Shown here: positions 48,175 through 60,124 of the stretch, in pieces
Layout: each line of letters starts with the position of its first letter
Position numbering within the stretch: the stretch's first letter is position 1
Assembly: GCA_963693315.1 (NCBI GenBank)
Contig: OY856188.1
Location: forward strand, 187,461,487 to 187,525,486
Origin: Diogma glabrata
Lineage: Eukaryota; Arthropoda; Insecta; Diptera; Cylindrotomidae
Reading direction: 5' to 3'
DNA: 64,000 nt
Position numbers and translations under genes: made by a program
The notes under the pieces: model-generated
Database searches by the model: none
What the model was told of the DNA's origin: nothing
What the model saw: only the letters and a program-made list of their open reading frames with translations

Positions 48175-49060
48175 AGAACACGAAAGAGCTCATCGTGGAA
48201 TGAAAGAGGTAGAAAATCAAATAAAACGATCATATTTTTTCCTAAGATGACTAGTGTCATCAAAAGACACATCACTGCTTGCAGTATATGTAATGCCCAT
48301 AAATACGATCGGAAGCCCTATAATATAAAAATATCACCTAGAACCTGTACCAAAAACCATTAGAACGGGTACACATCGATATATTTAATATCAACAAACA
48401 AAACTTTTTGTCTATTATAGACTCATTTTCAAAACATCTGCAAATGATTCCGATCGAAACCAAAAATTTTTTAGACACAACAAAAGCCTTAATAAAGTAT
48501 TTCACTCAATTTGGGATTCCTAATGTCCTTTTCTCAGATCATGAGACAACATTTCAGTCACTGCAGTTTAAAGAATATTTAAATAATCTTAATATTCGAT
48601 TGGAATACGTTTCATCGTCAGAATCGAATGGTCAAATCAAAAAAACCCATTCCACCGTAATCGAAATTTTCAATACTAATCGAAATAAATCCCTAAATCC
48701 GGATGTTCAAACTGCAATAGGACTATCAGTAGCTTTGTACAATAACTCTGTACATTCGTCAACCGGTTTCACACCAACTGAAATTAATTTTAACCAAAAT
48801 AATCTAATGAATCCAGAGGAAATACAAGAACAAGCAAATCAAATTTTTAAAACTGTCAACAATAATTTAGAAAAAACATTAAATAGGGTTCTAAAACGAA
48901 ATAATAAAGAAGAACCGCCAACCTTAGTCGATAACCAAATTGTTTACCTAAAACCAAATATTAGAACGAAATCTCAACCGAGGGGTTTGGAAACAAAAGT
49001 CAAAGATTGTTTAAGCCAAATCACAAAACAAAACAAAACAAAAAACTTTTATTATTAAAA
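48160..49060 (+). pseudogene. Gypsy B integrase, catalytic Glu lost
   Basis: HHCC zinc finger: EHERAH, then CSICNAH (48175-48305). The core contains FLSIIDSFSKHLQMIPIE, LFSDHETTF where '.TDNG.EF' is usual, and SNGQIKKTHSTVIEI where intact enzymes have '.NG..ER.HST.'. The Glu of the D-D-E triad appears to be Lys here, and the Asn-Gly after the second Asp is changed. A frame break near 48370 precedes the core. The family's C-terminal part follows to about 49058. Confidence 0.85.
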
Positions 49061-49339
49061 ACACAAAAACTAACGCACAACAATTTCCTACCCATATAAA
49101 CGCAACGTCGTTATTTCACATGTACTTCAAATGATGGAATATAGATGACGCTCGTTAAAAACAAATTTTGGAAATAATCGATGTGTCAGATGATAATGAG
49201 TTTTCGTTGCATTGTAAAATGGTATAAATTGGAAGAATTTGAGAAGATATTTCTCTTACCTTCATCAACCATCGAGATGACAACATCAAACACCAAGAAG
49301 ACAACGCTGGAAAACAGGTGAATACCGTAAATATAAGTG

Positions 49340-50700
49340 TCATAAAATGTTAATGGTTAACTGGATATATATAAGTGTTAATATAGTGTAGTTCTCAAAT
49401 TTATATATCGTCATATTAATATAGTGAAGATCTCAAATTTACATATCGTCAAATTGTCATATTATCCAGCAGAGATTCTTCATGTATAGATTGTCAAATC
49501 GTCATACTAATAAAGTGAAGACCTCAATTTATATATTGTCAAATCGTCATACTAATATAGTGAAGATCTCAAATTTATGTATCGTCAAATTGTCATATTA
49601 TCCAGCAAAGATTCTTCATGTATATATTGTCAAATCGTCATACTAATATAGTGAAGATCTCAATTTATATATTGTCAAATCGTCATACTAATATAATGAA
49701 GATCTCAAATTTATATATCGTCATATTATCCAGCGAATATGCTTCAACCATATACCGTCAAATCGTCATACAAATATAGTGAAGTTCTCAATTTATATAT
49801 CGTCGTATCGTCATATTATCCAGCAAAGATTTCAACTATATACCGTCAACTCGTCATACTAATATAGTGAAGTTCTCAATTTATATATCGTCATATTATC
49901 CAGCAAAGATTTCAACTTTATACCGTCAAATCGTCATACAAATATAGTGAAGTTCTCAATTTATATATCGTCATAGTATCCAGCAAAGATTCTTTAACTA
50001 TATACCGTCAAATCGTCATACAAATATAGTGAAGCTCTCAATTTATATATCGTCATATTATCCAGCAAAGATTTCAACTATATACCATCATATCGTCATA
50101 CTAATATATTGAAGTTCTCAATTTATATATCGTCATATCGTCATATTATCCAGCAAAGATTTCAACTATATACCGTCAATTCGTCATACAAATATAGTGA
50201 AGTTCTCAATTTATATACCTTCATATCGTCATATTATCCAGCAAAGATTTCTACTATATACCGTCAATTCGTCATACTAATATGTTGAACTTCTCAATTT
50301 ATATATCGTCATATTATCCAGCAACGATTTCAACTATACACCGTCAATTCGTCATACAAATATAGTGAAGTTCTCAAATTTATATATCGTCAAATTGTCA
50401 TATTATTCAGAAAAGATTTCAACTATATGTCGTTAATTCGTCATACCAATATAGTGAAGTTCTCAATTTATATCGTCATATCGTCATGTTATCCAGCAAA
50501 GATTTCAACTATATACCGTCAATTCGTCATAACAATATAGTGAAGTTCTCAATTTATATATCGTCATATTATTCAGCAAAGGTTCTACAACTATATCCCG
50601 TCAACTAGTCATATTATTAAGTAAAGATATTTCAACTATATATCGTCACTTCGTCATCTTGTCCTGTGAAGATTCTTCAAATATATATATTTTTCAATGA
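49340..50700. repeat. Minisatellite, 80-89 bp units, about 15 copies
   Basis: 'gtgaagttctcaattta' (or a one-base variant) occurs at about 49779, 49867, 49947, 50029, 50197, 50365, 50454 and 50540 among others, so spacing is 80-89 bp. Each unit includes 'tatatatcgtcatatcgtca', 'tattatccagcaaagattt' and 'caactatataccgtcaa'. TCGTCA is repeated several times per unit. No open frame. It ends about 280 bp before the leader of the BEL/Pao element. Confidence 0.93.
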
Positions 50701-51305
50701 TATACCGTCTTAATCATCATGTTCATCATTGAAGTCCGACCAACGCTAATGATCATCATCATCGTCAGATCCATCATTGACGTTCGGCAAATTGATTAAT
50801 CTTTTAATTAATTTTTTAATATTAAAATTGAAATTATAAATATTGATATTAAAAATAATTTGATTAACTAATTTTTCTCTTTATTACTAAACAGTCCACT
50901 TAATTTTCAGTACTATTAGTTATATAGTGTCGCACCCAAGGCATTTAGCTAATAAGGTGGAAGATCCGCCAACATTTTGGTCCTTCGAGCCGGATGTGAG
51001 GATTCCAGACTTACCAAAAACCGAATTGAGAAGCGGATATCAGAAATCGAGATACAGATAATAGGGATTTCAGGTAACATTCATTTTGTAGTTTAAAAGC
51101 AAGACACAATTTAATTCTGAGGTTTCAAAATTTAATTTTATTATATTATAAATTAACTGTTACATAATAAACTATATACCTTGTCAGAATCAAGTCAAAC
51201 CAATTGAATTAAATTAATTTAATCTATCTCAAATAAGTCTTATCACCCATTACTATCTTTTCGTACGTTGTAGTTGTAATTTAGTGGTGTCAGTTGTTAA
51301 GTTCA

Positions 51306-52039
51306 ATGGCTGACGTGGCTAAAATGGAACTTTTAAAGAAGCAGCGGTCGGCTTACAAGGGTCAAGTCACAAATTTTAAAAATCAAGCAAATACCGTTAA
51401 TTTTGTGGGACATTGTGAATCGTTATTGCGACGCATTCAACTTGTTTATGACTTGTTTATGATGCAGTTCAAACCAAACTGGAAGGGGCAGATGTAACAG
51501 CAACTAGTGATCGCGAAGCCTTTGAAAATGATTATGGTTCAACTGAAGCTGCGCTGATGAATAAAATTCGAGAGATGAAAAGATCCGAAGATTCCATAGT
51601 TTCACCTTTGTTTCACGATCATTCGGTAGTAGATGCTAGTCAACTCAGCTCTAATTCAATAGGCATTCGTTTGCCAGAATTAGCTCTACCCACATTTAGT
51701 GGCCGTGAAGCTGACTGGTTAGCATTTAGAGACATTTATGTCAATCTCATTCACAGTAAAAATACTGAACCAACTGTAAAGTTCTTATACCTAATATCCA
51801 ACATTCGTGCAGGGTCTGCTTATGATTTGATTGAAAATTTACCCGTCACTGCGGAAAATTATGACAGTGTATGGAAAACTCTGAGCGACAGATATGACAA
51901 TGAGGTCAATATTCAGAAATATCATATGAAGCAATTATATGATATTAAGGCACCTGCGGAAAATTCCTTCAAAGCTCTTCAAACATTTATTGACACTGCA
52001 TTAAAACATTATAATCAATGCATTACATTTAAACATTAA
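51306..52039 (+). pseudogene. BEL/Pao gag, N-terminal and capsid part
   Basis: Starts MADVAKMELLKKQRSAYKGQ, a usual BEL/Pao gag opening (three-helix region), breaks frame near 51460-51480, and continues with LPELALPTFSGREADWLAFR, FLYLISNIRAGSAYDLIENL and VWKTLSDRYDNE. The 'LP.F.G....W..F...' block is the signature of the family's capsid domain. A second break near 52037 separates the last part of gag. Confidence 0.88.
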
Positions 52040-52065
52040 AAATTAAAGTTGAGGAGTGGAAGTTA

Positions 52066-52902
52066 TTGTTGGTACACCACTTAGTTCAGAAGTTGGATAG
52101 CGGATCGAAAGTGGCAGTTATCAAAAAAACAAACGCCACTTCACTTCTAACCTTCTCCGATTTCATTGCTATTTTGCGAACCCGTGTTGGTGTTTTGGAA
52201 TCGTTGTCGTCTGCCTCGTCTCTTAACAATTCACGTTCTGATAGGGTATCAAGGAATCATAGTTCTGGGTTAAAGGGCTCTCTTTTAGTATCCACTTCGG
52301 TACGATGTCTATATTGTTCAGAATCTCATAACCTTGATCAGTGTCCGATATTCTCCAGTAATGAACTGACACCACGGATGCGTTTTCAGTTTGTTAAGCA
52401 AAATCGACTTTGCGGAAATTGTCTTGACGCATGTCATTGGCTGAATGACTGTAAGGCTGAGCCATGCTCTAAATGTTCTATGAAACACCATGTTCTGTTA
52501 CACTTTGATCGTTATTCGTCTGCTCAACCAACAAACCCATTTAGGTCTGGTACATCAGTAAATATCGTTAATTATCCAGTTAATTCCGATCCTAGACGTG
52601 AACAACAAGATGTAGCTCCCACGCCAGAATTAAGTTCAGAAAGCGTTTCAATTTGTTCGACGTCAACCTTCGATACAAAAACACAGTCTAACCACCTTCA
52701 GAAAAATAACAAGCCTCTTGTTCTCCTCGGAACAGCCCTAGTCGATGTTATTACACCCTCTGGCTCAAAAATGATTTGTATAATACTGCTTGACAGTGGC
52801 TCTGCTATCAATTTGATTACCACTGATGCCTATAATCTTCTTGGCGTTAAAAAATATCCATCAACCAAAGTGATCACTGCTATTGGAAGAAAGGAATCTT
52901 GA
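52066..52902 (+). pseudogene. BEL/Pao gag zinc fingers and protease
   Basis: C-terminal gag with three cysteine clusters: CLYCSESHNLDQC, NRLCGNCLDACHWLNDC and CSKCSMKHHVLLH, a typical BEL/Pao arrangement for RNA binding. The aspartic protease follows: TALVDVITPSGSKMICIILL and then LDSGSAINLIT with the catalytic D-S-G. It ends in a TGA at 52900-52902 inside the protease, where the frame has been lost. Confidence 0.88.
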
Positions 52903-52950
52903 ATTAAACACAAAACCTATTTAACCTTATCATCACGAGTATCTGAATAC

Positions 52951-54032
52951 ATGGTCGACCTTAAATTCTACGTACTCAATAGGATTACCACTGAGTTACC
53001 ATCTATTTCGTTTGAAATGTCAACACCTCTTATATGTACGGAAATCAAAATGGCCGATCCTTATTTTAATATACCTGATCGAATCGATATTTTAGTGGGC
53101 GCAGAAGTTTATCATACATTATTTAAGGGCGCATCGCTTAAAATTTACAAAGAACTTCCTCCATTTTATGAGACAGAAATCAGATACGTTATTAGCGGAA
53201 TGACGACAATTTCTAGAAGTCATGAAGCCGTGCATACCGACTTAGCCTTGTGCAGTATCCAATCTTTAGAAAGCTCATTAAAAGAATTTTGGGAAGTAGA
53301 AACCATTCAAAATAGCTCAGTCTACTCTGTTAAAGAAACCCTCTGCGAACAACACTACTGCTCAAACGTAAAACGTCAGTCAGACGGACGTTATACTGTT
53401 AAGTTGCCAGTAAAACCGAATATACTCAACTTAGGAAACTCCCATCTTTCTGCTCAACGTCAATTTCTTCCAATAGAAAAACGTCTGCTTAGCAAACCTG
53501 AAGTATATTCGCAGTATAAAGTATTTATGGCTGAATACATTACACTGGGCCATATGGTGCCTATTATCCCTGAACAAAATGAATGTTGCTATTATTTACC
53601 TCATCATTGTGTACTAAGGGAACAAAGTTCAACTACCAAGCTCCGAGTTGTTTTCAATGCTTCTTCGAAAACCTCATCAAAATTATCATTGAATGATTGT
53701 CTCATGGTAGGACCCACTGTCCAGGATAACCTATTTTCCATCGTACTGCGTTTTCGAACTCACGAAATAGCATTTTGTGCTGAAATAACCAAGAGGGTCA
53801 GTCAAATTCTTGTTCATAACGATCATCAGAGTCTGCAACGAATATGGTGGCGTAATTCACCATCAGATGAATTAACCGCCTTTCAATTACGAACGGTTAC
53901 CTATGGAACCGCTTGTGCTCCTTTTCTAGCAACTCGCACTTTGAAGCAATTATCCATCGACGAATCGGATCGACATCCTTTAGCAGCTCCAATTTTAGCT
54001 GCCGATTTTTATGTATAGACGATGCATTAACT
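52951..54032 (+). pseudogene. BEL/Pao protease end and reverse transcriptase, first part
   Basis: DILVGAEVYHTLF closes the protease. The RT has HCVLREQSSTTKLRVVFNAS, LNDCLMVGPTVQDNL, FCAEITKRVSQILVHNDHQS and LRTVTYGTACAPFLATRTL. The first catalytic Asp (usually A-D-I) is Glu here. The Y-V-D-D box is broken by two extra bases (TATGTATAGACGAT at 54010-54023) that create a stop. Ten bases later a DNA transposon has inserted (54033). Two independent hits thus lie within 25 bp of the active site. Confidence 0.9.
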
Positions 54033-55749
54033 CCCTGACGGAAAAAACCTATGAAAAACTATGAAAAATTTAAAGAAATTCAATGAAAAGCTATGAAACG
54101 AAAAGTCATAGACAATAATATTTTTCCATAGAAAATAATAGGAACAAATATAATTTTTTAGGAAAAAGCTTAGATTATAAAATACCCAGGATAAGTAATA
54201 TCTTTTTAAGTTGAAGTTATTTTTATTTACATAAAGTAGTGTGCGATTTTAACGTGATAGTATTTGCACTGAAAAAACACAGTAGCCTAGAAATTTAAAT
54301 ATCATCGAGGTTTTCCCTTGCTTGACCAAATATGCTTACAAAATAACAGACTTATGTAGAAATTTTGTATTTAACATTTTTACCGATTGGAGAATGACCA
54401 ACCTTGTTCAATTTTATTTTATGTTTGTCAAAAGTATTTCGATTAAAATAAAACTGATAATATTAAAACTGAAAATTTGATCCTAACTAAAATTTTATCA
54501 TGTACGCTTTGGTTTTGTTTTCATTTAAACTAAATTTAAAATGAAATGGATATTGTTTATATGGTTTACTGTTTCAGGTTTTGTTTTAATTTAGAATGAA
54601 ATTAAAATGAAATATATATTATTTGGCAGTTACTTCTTTCTGGCAATAGAAGAATAATAATATATTTTTTTTCTATAAATGGAAAGAGATAAAAATGCTG
54701 CATGGGACCCTGTATTTTTGTATTTATTTTTACAGGAGTCTTTTCTTTTGTGGAAATTATTTTCAATGCAAAATTTGAATTTAAAAAATAGCTTCAATTT
54801 TTTTATAGTTTTATAGTGTAGATACACAAATATTACTTATCCTGTATATTTTATAGTCTAAGGGAAAAAGTATGAATTTCTCTGCAAGAGTATGTCTTTA
54901 AAAAATAAAAAACTATGATAAAACTATGACTATGAACAAGCTATTTTTTTAAATCTCTTATTTTCTATGAAAATTAGGTAAACAATTATGAATTTATCTG
55001 AAAAATTATGTTTATGAACTATGAAAAACTAAGAAAAAATCTGACTATTGAGCACGTAAAATTTTTTCGAATCCTATTTTATTTCGGTATTCAAAATAGC
55101 GATTTTTGTAAATAGATAGATTAGGTTCTCTGCATTATAAATATGAAAACCAAATTTGGCGGAAACTCAGAGGGCGAAAGTTACAAAAGCCAAACAAAAT
55201 TTCTGAATATTCCGAAAAGGTAACGTTGCGTTTTAACAAAAGCATATAATAATCATTTTATGTCAGTTACACCTTAATTCGATAGTTAATCACTCAGTTT
55301 TGAAGCAGATTAGCGGGGCTTCATAATCTATGGTTAATGGTAATCCTATGGTTTTTGCCGATACGCAATTCAAAGATGTTAAGTAGGAACATTCTGATAT
55401 AATGTAAAATTATTCAGTTTCTTGTTGAATGGGAATGCATAATTTTTTATTCGTATGGAAACATCCTTCCAAAAATGACACCTTCGAATTTCGAACCGCC
55501 AACCATCATAATTTTGCATATCTATTTTAAATTTTCATTAATCATTGTCATTAGAATTCATAGAAATTCATAACTTTTTGTAGAAAAACTATGAAAATTT
55601 ATGAAAAATGTCCAAATTTACATTTGTTTTTCATTAATTTAGATAGTTTTTCATATTTTTTTATAGTTTTTTCATAGTTTATCATATTTATTTTTCATAA
55701 ATTTTCATTTTTTTTCATAGTTTTTCATACTTTATTTTCCGTCAGGGCT
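54031..55749. mobile_element. CACTA-like non-autonomous transposon in the BEL/Pao RT
   Basis: The element runs 54033-55747 (1715 bp). Ends are exact inverses: CCCTGACGGAAAA and TTTTCCGTCAGGG. The dinucleotide CT flanks both sides (54031-54032, 55748-55749), and removing the block plus one CT restores continuous RT reading, so CT is a 2-bp target duplication. Both ends are packed with AACTATGAAAAA/TTTTTCATAGTT repeats. CMCWR-type ends (CCCTG), a 2-bp duplication and subterminal repeats fit CACTA/EnSpm. No transposase inside. Confidence 0.82.
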
Positions 55750-56607
55750 GGTGCTCCAAATGAAACTCAAGCATTGAACCTTAAAAATCAACTGGTAGAA
55801 GTATGACTCGCAGGAGGTTTTGAACTGCGCAAGTTTTATTCAAACTCATTATCGTTAGCCTCTACTGAACAATTCGAGTGTCTGACCACCCTAGTGTTAG
55901 GAATGGTGTGGAATACAGCTACAGATACTCTTGAAACTGATTTTTCTAAACTTTCGTTATCGACAGCCATAACAAAAAGACTAATGCTGTCAGAGGTTTG
56001 TCAATTATTTGATCCTTTAGGAATCTGCGCGCCGGTTATATCAAAAGCTAAATTATTTATGCAGTCAATATGGATTCTGCACGAAATAGGCTGGGATGAC
56101 TCAATTCCAACCGACGTTATTGACGCGTGGATTTCGTTCAAATCCGAGATTGTATTATTGTCCCAGATATCTGTTCCAAGATTTCTTTCAACAAACCACA
56201 GTAGGATCGAATTGCACGGGCTCAGTGACGCATCACAAAAGGCTTATGGATGTGTGTTTTACATCCGAGCCACCGATAAATCCAATTGCCATCATATCAG
56301 ATTACTATGTGCAAAATCAAGAGTAGCACCATTGAAGAAACTCACTATCCCACGATTGGAACTTTGCGCTGCTGCTCTTATGGCAGAATTGTTTCCCAAA
56401 TTTCAACTTGCATTAAAAATCTCCTTTGATGCTACCTATTTCTGGAGCGACTCCGAGATTTCTCTACATCGCATACATTCACAACCATATCGATACAACA
56501 CTTTTGTCGCTAATCGAATTGTTAAAATTCAAGAGAAAACGAAGGCTGCTGATTGGAATTTCATTCAGTCAGCTCTCAATCCTGGAATTGTGGTGGAATT
56601 GTCCTGA
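55748..56607 (+). pseudogene. BEL/Pao RT end and RNase H
   Basis: After the insertion the RT resumes (GGFELRKFYSN) with a stop near 55805, then TLVLGMVWNTATDTL, the thumb block EVCQLFDPLGICAPVISKAK and FMQSIWILHEIGWDD. RNase H: IELHGLSDASQKAYGCVFYI with its Asp, then SRVAPLKKLTIPRLELCAAA (Glu) and YFWSDSEISLHRI (Asp). These are diagnostic BEL/Pao blocks. It ends in a frameshift before the integrase linker. Confidence 0.9.
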
Positions 56608-57425
56608 ATTTTTACTAAAGAACCATGATGAATGGTCTAAAACTCAAGTCTGTGGTGCTCAAGATCTCGATTCAGAACTTCGCACATTAATAATCCCAGT
56701 TTTAACACAACCAGATTCAGCTGAAATTTCGATTTTTTCTCGGTTTAGTTCCCTTACCCGTTTACTGCGGGTGGTGGCTTACATATTCCGATTTTTCCGA
56801 CACACCAGGAATAAACTAACAAGATCATCTGTATTATCAACTGAGCTCAGTTCCATTGAAATTCAAAGAACCCTATTTCAACTAATCCAAATAGTCCAAT
56901 CGAATAGTTTGAGGATGACATTAAGTGTTTGAGCTTAAAGGTTTGGATGATAAGTTTTGGATGATACTGCGTTGAGTGGAAGGCTTCCGTGTCGTCCAAA
57001 AGCGCGTTGCGATTCTTATCACCCTGGATCGATAAGAGTTGGAGGTCGTTTATCTAACTCTACACTCTTGGAAAACCAAAAATACCCCATACTGCTACCT
57101 CGAAATCATAGTTTGTCTACGTTAATAGTCAGTCATGAAGATTGCTCCACGCTGGCCCACAAGCATTACTTTACAACCTTCGGACTATGTATTGGATCAT
57201 TGGCGGTAGAAGTTTGTGCAGGAAAATAGTAAATAAGTGTATAAAATGTTTTCACGTTAAACCTTGACTTCATCAACAAATAATGGGGGATCTACCAGTC
57301 GAACGAGTTACTCAACCTGTTCGTCCATTTTTAAAAGTTGGAATCGACTTTCGTGAACCGTTTTTTGTACGCCCGTCCTCTAGATCCAAGGTAAATGGAG
57401 GGGCTGAAATCTCACAGCTCTGAGA
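56582..57425 (+). pseudogene. BEL/Pao linker and integrase, truncated
   Basis: WNCPEFLLKNHDEWSKT is the linker after RNase H. The integrase N-terminal region then appears in pieces: SIRVGGRLSNSTLLENQKYP, PILLPRNHSLSTLIVSHE, a frame break, and an IVNKCIKC zinc-binding part. The start of the catalytic core (LKVGIDF, about 57325-57350, with the first Asp) is present. The sequence loses similarity near 57425, so most of the core and the 3' LTR are gone. Confidence 0.85.
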
Positions 57426-57589
57426 TATTAAGACTTCGGTCTGGGTTAAGGTTTTGTATATAGTTTTCGGCAAAATACTTCTATGAGGACATGGTTTTTA
57501 GTTTTGGGCAGCGATGTATATCAAACATAACTCTTTGTTAAAGTACAAGTATTTTTTATCTCTGTTTAAAAATTTATTACAAAACTAAC

Positions 57590-58045
57590 ACGAAACATCA
57601 ATACGTTGCCGGAAAATTATAATCAAAATTCCAAAAATATTATTAAATTAAATAAAATCAAACTTTTTCAAAATTCCAAAAATATCCTAAAAATTAGAAT
57701 AAAATCAAATATTTAAATTTTTTCTAAATTCCAATAATATTTCAAAAATTCTTGAAAATTCAAACTTTTTCCAAAATTCTAAAAATATTGCAAAAATTAT
57801 TACAAAATCAAAAATTGAGAATTTTTATAAAATTGCAAAAACTATAATAAAATCAAAAATTAGAAATTTTTCAAAATTCTAAGAATATTCCAAAAATTCT
57901 TAAAAAATCAAAAATTAAAACTTTTGCCGAAATTCTAAAAACATTGCAAAAATTATTCCAAATTCAAAAATACAAACGTTTTCAAAATTCCAAAAATATT
58001 TCAAAACCTATAACAAATTCAAAAATTTCCATGTTCAATTTCATT
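57590..58045. repeat. Degenerate short tandem repeat ('aaaattccaaaaatatt')
   Basis: Variants of 'ttcaaaattccaaaaatattncaaaaattattanaaaatcaaaa' repeat about seven times with a unit near 60-65 bp. Very AT-rich; no coding meaning. Confidence 0.75.
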
Positions 58046-58079
58046 CTAAATTACATTTACGTCATAAAAACAGCTACAT

Positions 58080-58600
58080 TTTTTTTCCAAAAAATTGGCT
58101 AAAAAATAAATGAAATCATTTTCTGACATACTTGACATTATTTTTTGACACACTTATAATGCCATAATTCTCGATAATAATAAAAAATATCATGTCATAC
58201 AAACTATTAATTTTATTTTTTTCTAAAAAAATTGGGTAAAAAATAAATAAAAACCTTTCTTTTGACACACTTGACAACATTTTTTATACTGCCATTTTTT
58301 ATACTTATAATGCCATAATTGATAATTCTCAATAACAATAATAAAATTTCATTTCAAACAAACAATTTTATTTTTTTCCAAAAAATTGGGTAAAAAAATA
58401 AATAAAAATCTTTTGAAACACTTGACAACATTTTTTTGACAAACTTATAATGCCATAATTCTCAATAATAATAATAAAACTTCATTTCAAACATAATTGT
58501 TTGTTAGGTAAGGTTTGTTAGGTAAAAAAATAAATCAAAATCTTTCTTTTGACACACTTGACAACATTTTTTTGACAAACTTATAATGCAATAATCTAGT
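58080..58600. repeat. Tandem repeat, about 125-140 bp, four copies
   Basis: 'ttgacacacttgacaacatt', 'acttataatgccataatt' and 'aataataaaatttcatttca' recur in order near 58130, 58260, 58410 and 58545, each preceded by 'aaaaaattgggtaaaaaaataaat' or a variant. Confidence 0.85.
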
Positions 58601-59210
58601 TTTTGATCTCACATACCAATCCCGACCATCAAGATTTCTCCAAATTTAATGTTCCTATACTCGTAATCACTTAAAATGAACGTTTTTTAAGCCAAAAATA
58701 TGAAAATTTGCTATTTTTGACACACATAATGATTTTTTGACACACTTCCGGTACAGTTATCGAACACAGTGTCCTTTCGGACCTGTCCCTTGTGAATACC
58801 TATTTTTAGAAAAAAACATTTTTGAAATCCCTCCAGCCGTTTTCCCTGCAGCGTAGGTAATGACGGACGGCCGGCCGACAGACAGACATACATTTTTTTT
58901 TTTGCTTTTTTAGAGTCAGTAGGTCCTAAAACGTCGAGAAATGCCAAAAAAAGTGGGGGTAAGAATTTCACTTATGGCTCATGAATGTAATACTTAGGTC
59001 TTTCAGACCGAAGTAATTTGAACGAAATGGCTGAAAGACTACATTATCGAAAAATTTAAATGCCGTAAATGGAATCTTTCTGAATAAAAAGGAATAATTT
59101 TTATTTGGAAGCGTTTTTTGTGAACAATTAAGCTTAAGTACATATTGGAAATCACTTGAATTTTACAATTCGAAATAACTTTTCATTTTCTCTAAAATTC
59201 CTTTAGAAAA
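58600..59210. other. Spacer with a GC-rich GACGGACGGCCGGCCGACAGA motif
   Basis: 58860-58895 reads 'gacggacggccggccgacag' then 'acagacata', a local GC peak in AT-rich DNA. Such CGGACGGACAGACAG strings are seen in some transposon ends, but I recognise no element. No gene. Confidence 0.35.
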
Positions 59211-59215
59211 ATTTT

Positions 59216-59300
59216 TTGTGTTTCGTGCCAGGATTCGAACTCACATTCATCAGAGACGTATGTTCAAATCCCGTGGGTCTTACACAACTTAGGCACAGCA
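59216..59300 (-). other. tRNA-like or SINE-like remnant
   Basis: On the minus strand GTTCGAATCCTGGCAC (about 59244-59229) matches a tRNA B box and 3' arm, and GTGCC about 70 bases upstream could pair with GGCAC. The T stem pairs poorly and no convincing A box or anticodon arm is seen. A decayed tRNA gene or SINE head is possible. Confidence 0.3.
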
Positions 59301-59479
59301 GCGATGACGTACCATATTTTAATTTTTATGTTCAGATAATTTCTAAATTGAAACTTCATCATTTTTCATATTTACTTAAGTTGAATCTTTCATCTATGAT
59401 TACATATTGGAAATTGCATTTCTTTGGGATTTTTTGTATTAAATTTCTAAATATTACGATGTATGAATTCATAGGATGA

Positions 59480-60110
59480 GAGAATATTTCATCAACACTT
59501 AAGTCAACATTCTAATCAACATCCTAAGTCACGAGTGTAAATCCATTTACAAGTCAAATAATTTTTATGTTCTATAAAAAAAATAAACAAAAACAATAAA
59601 AAATAAATATAGGGTCCGCGTTGAATCCCAAACCTTTCTCACAACCCTCTACATCGACAATGACAACGAAATTTTGTACTGAGTTTTTTAAACATCATTT
59701 TATTAAATCGGTTTAAATTATTAAATGTTTAAAAATGTATATTATAACACAAACTGTTTTTTGTCCCAATAATATCAAATGTTTGCAACCAATTGTTTGC
59801 AACCAATTGTTTTTAAAAATTGTTAAAAATCTATATTTTCTATGCTGTTATGTTCGCTGTTCTATAGAACAATTTTCTGGGTCTGACTCCTGCTATAATA
59901 GTGCTACAAAGGGGAGTTAAGAAAAGTTCAAAAAAATTGTAACGGTCAAAACGTTAAATGTAATAGACAATTTCAGGCGATTGTAAAAAATGTGCAACAC
60001 CAAAATCACTTAAAATTTAGTTTTTATTTTAAATAAATAATAGTATTATAATTTTTTGTTGAAATACTTTTAGATTGATAAGATTTTATATTCAAATTTG
60101 AAATACGGTA
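59480..60110. other. AT-rich intergenic DNA
   Basis: No gene or transposon end recognised. A small direct duplication 'gtttgcaaccaattgttt' occurs at 59780-59810. Confidence 0.4.
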
Positions 60111-60124
60111 GCCGTATTCTATCT

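Larger units (their letters stand above)
46738..49060 (+). mobile_element. Ty3/gypsy retrotransposon B (5'-truncated pol)
   Basis: Starts inside the reverse transcriptase at the D-L-K-S-G-F-H-Q-I block and runs through RNase H and integrase. gag, protease and the RT fingers are missing. It differs from elements A and C in sequence, so it is another family (closer by eye to the 412/mdg1-like group). Frameshifts near 47236 and 48160-48400 and a TAG near 47650 disable it. Confidence 0.88.
50980..57425 (+). mobile_element. BEL/Pao retrotransposon (decayed, with a transposon insertion)
   Basis: Order: leader with 'ttttggtccttcgagccgga' (50980-51000), a string I associate with the primer-binding region of insect BEL/Pao elements; gag (51306-52560); protease (about 52720-52880); reverse transcriptase (53000-54030, continuing 55748-55900); RNase H (55900-56600); integrase (56590-57425). 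Protein blocks such as FNASSKT...SLNDCLMVGP are diagnostic of BEL/Pao. The 3' half of the integrase and the 3' LTR are missing. Stops and frameshifts occur in gag, protease, RT and integrase. Confidence 0.9.

Noticed and set aside
49340..50700. Regularly spaced repeats suggesting a CRISPR-like array
   Set aside because: Units are 80-89 bp of variable repeat with no unique spacers, in a eukaryotic genome; this is a minisatellite.
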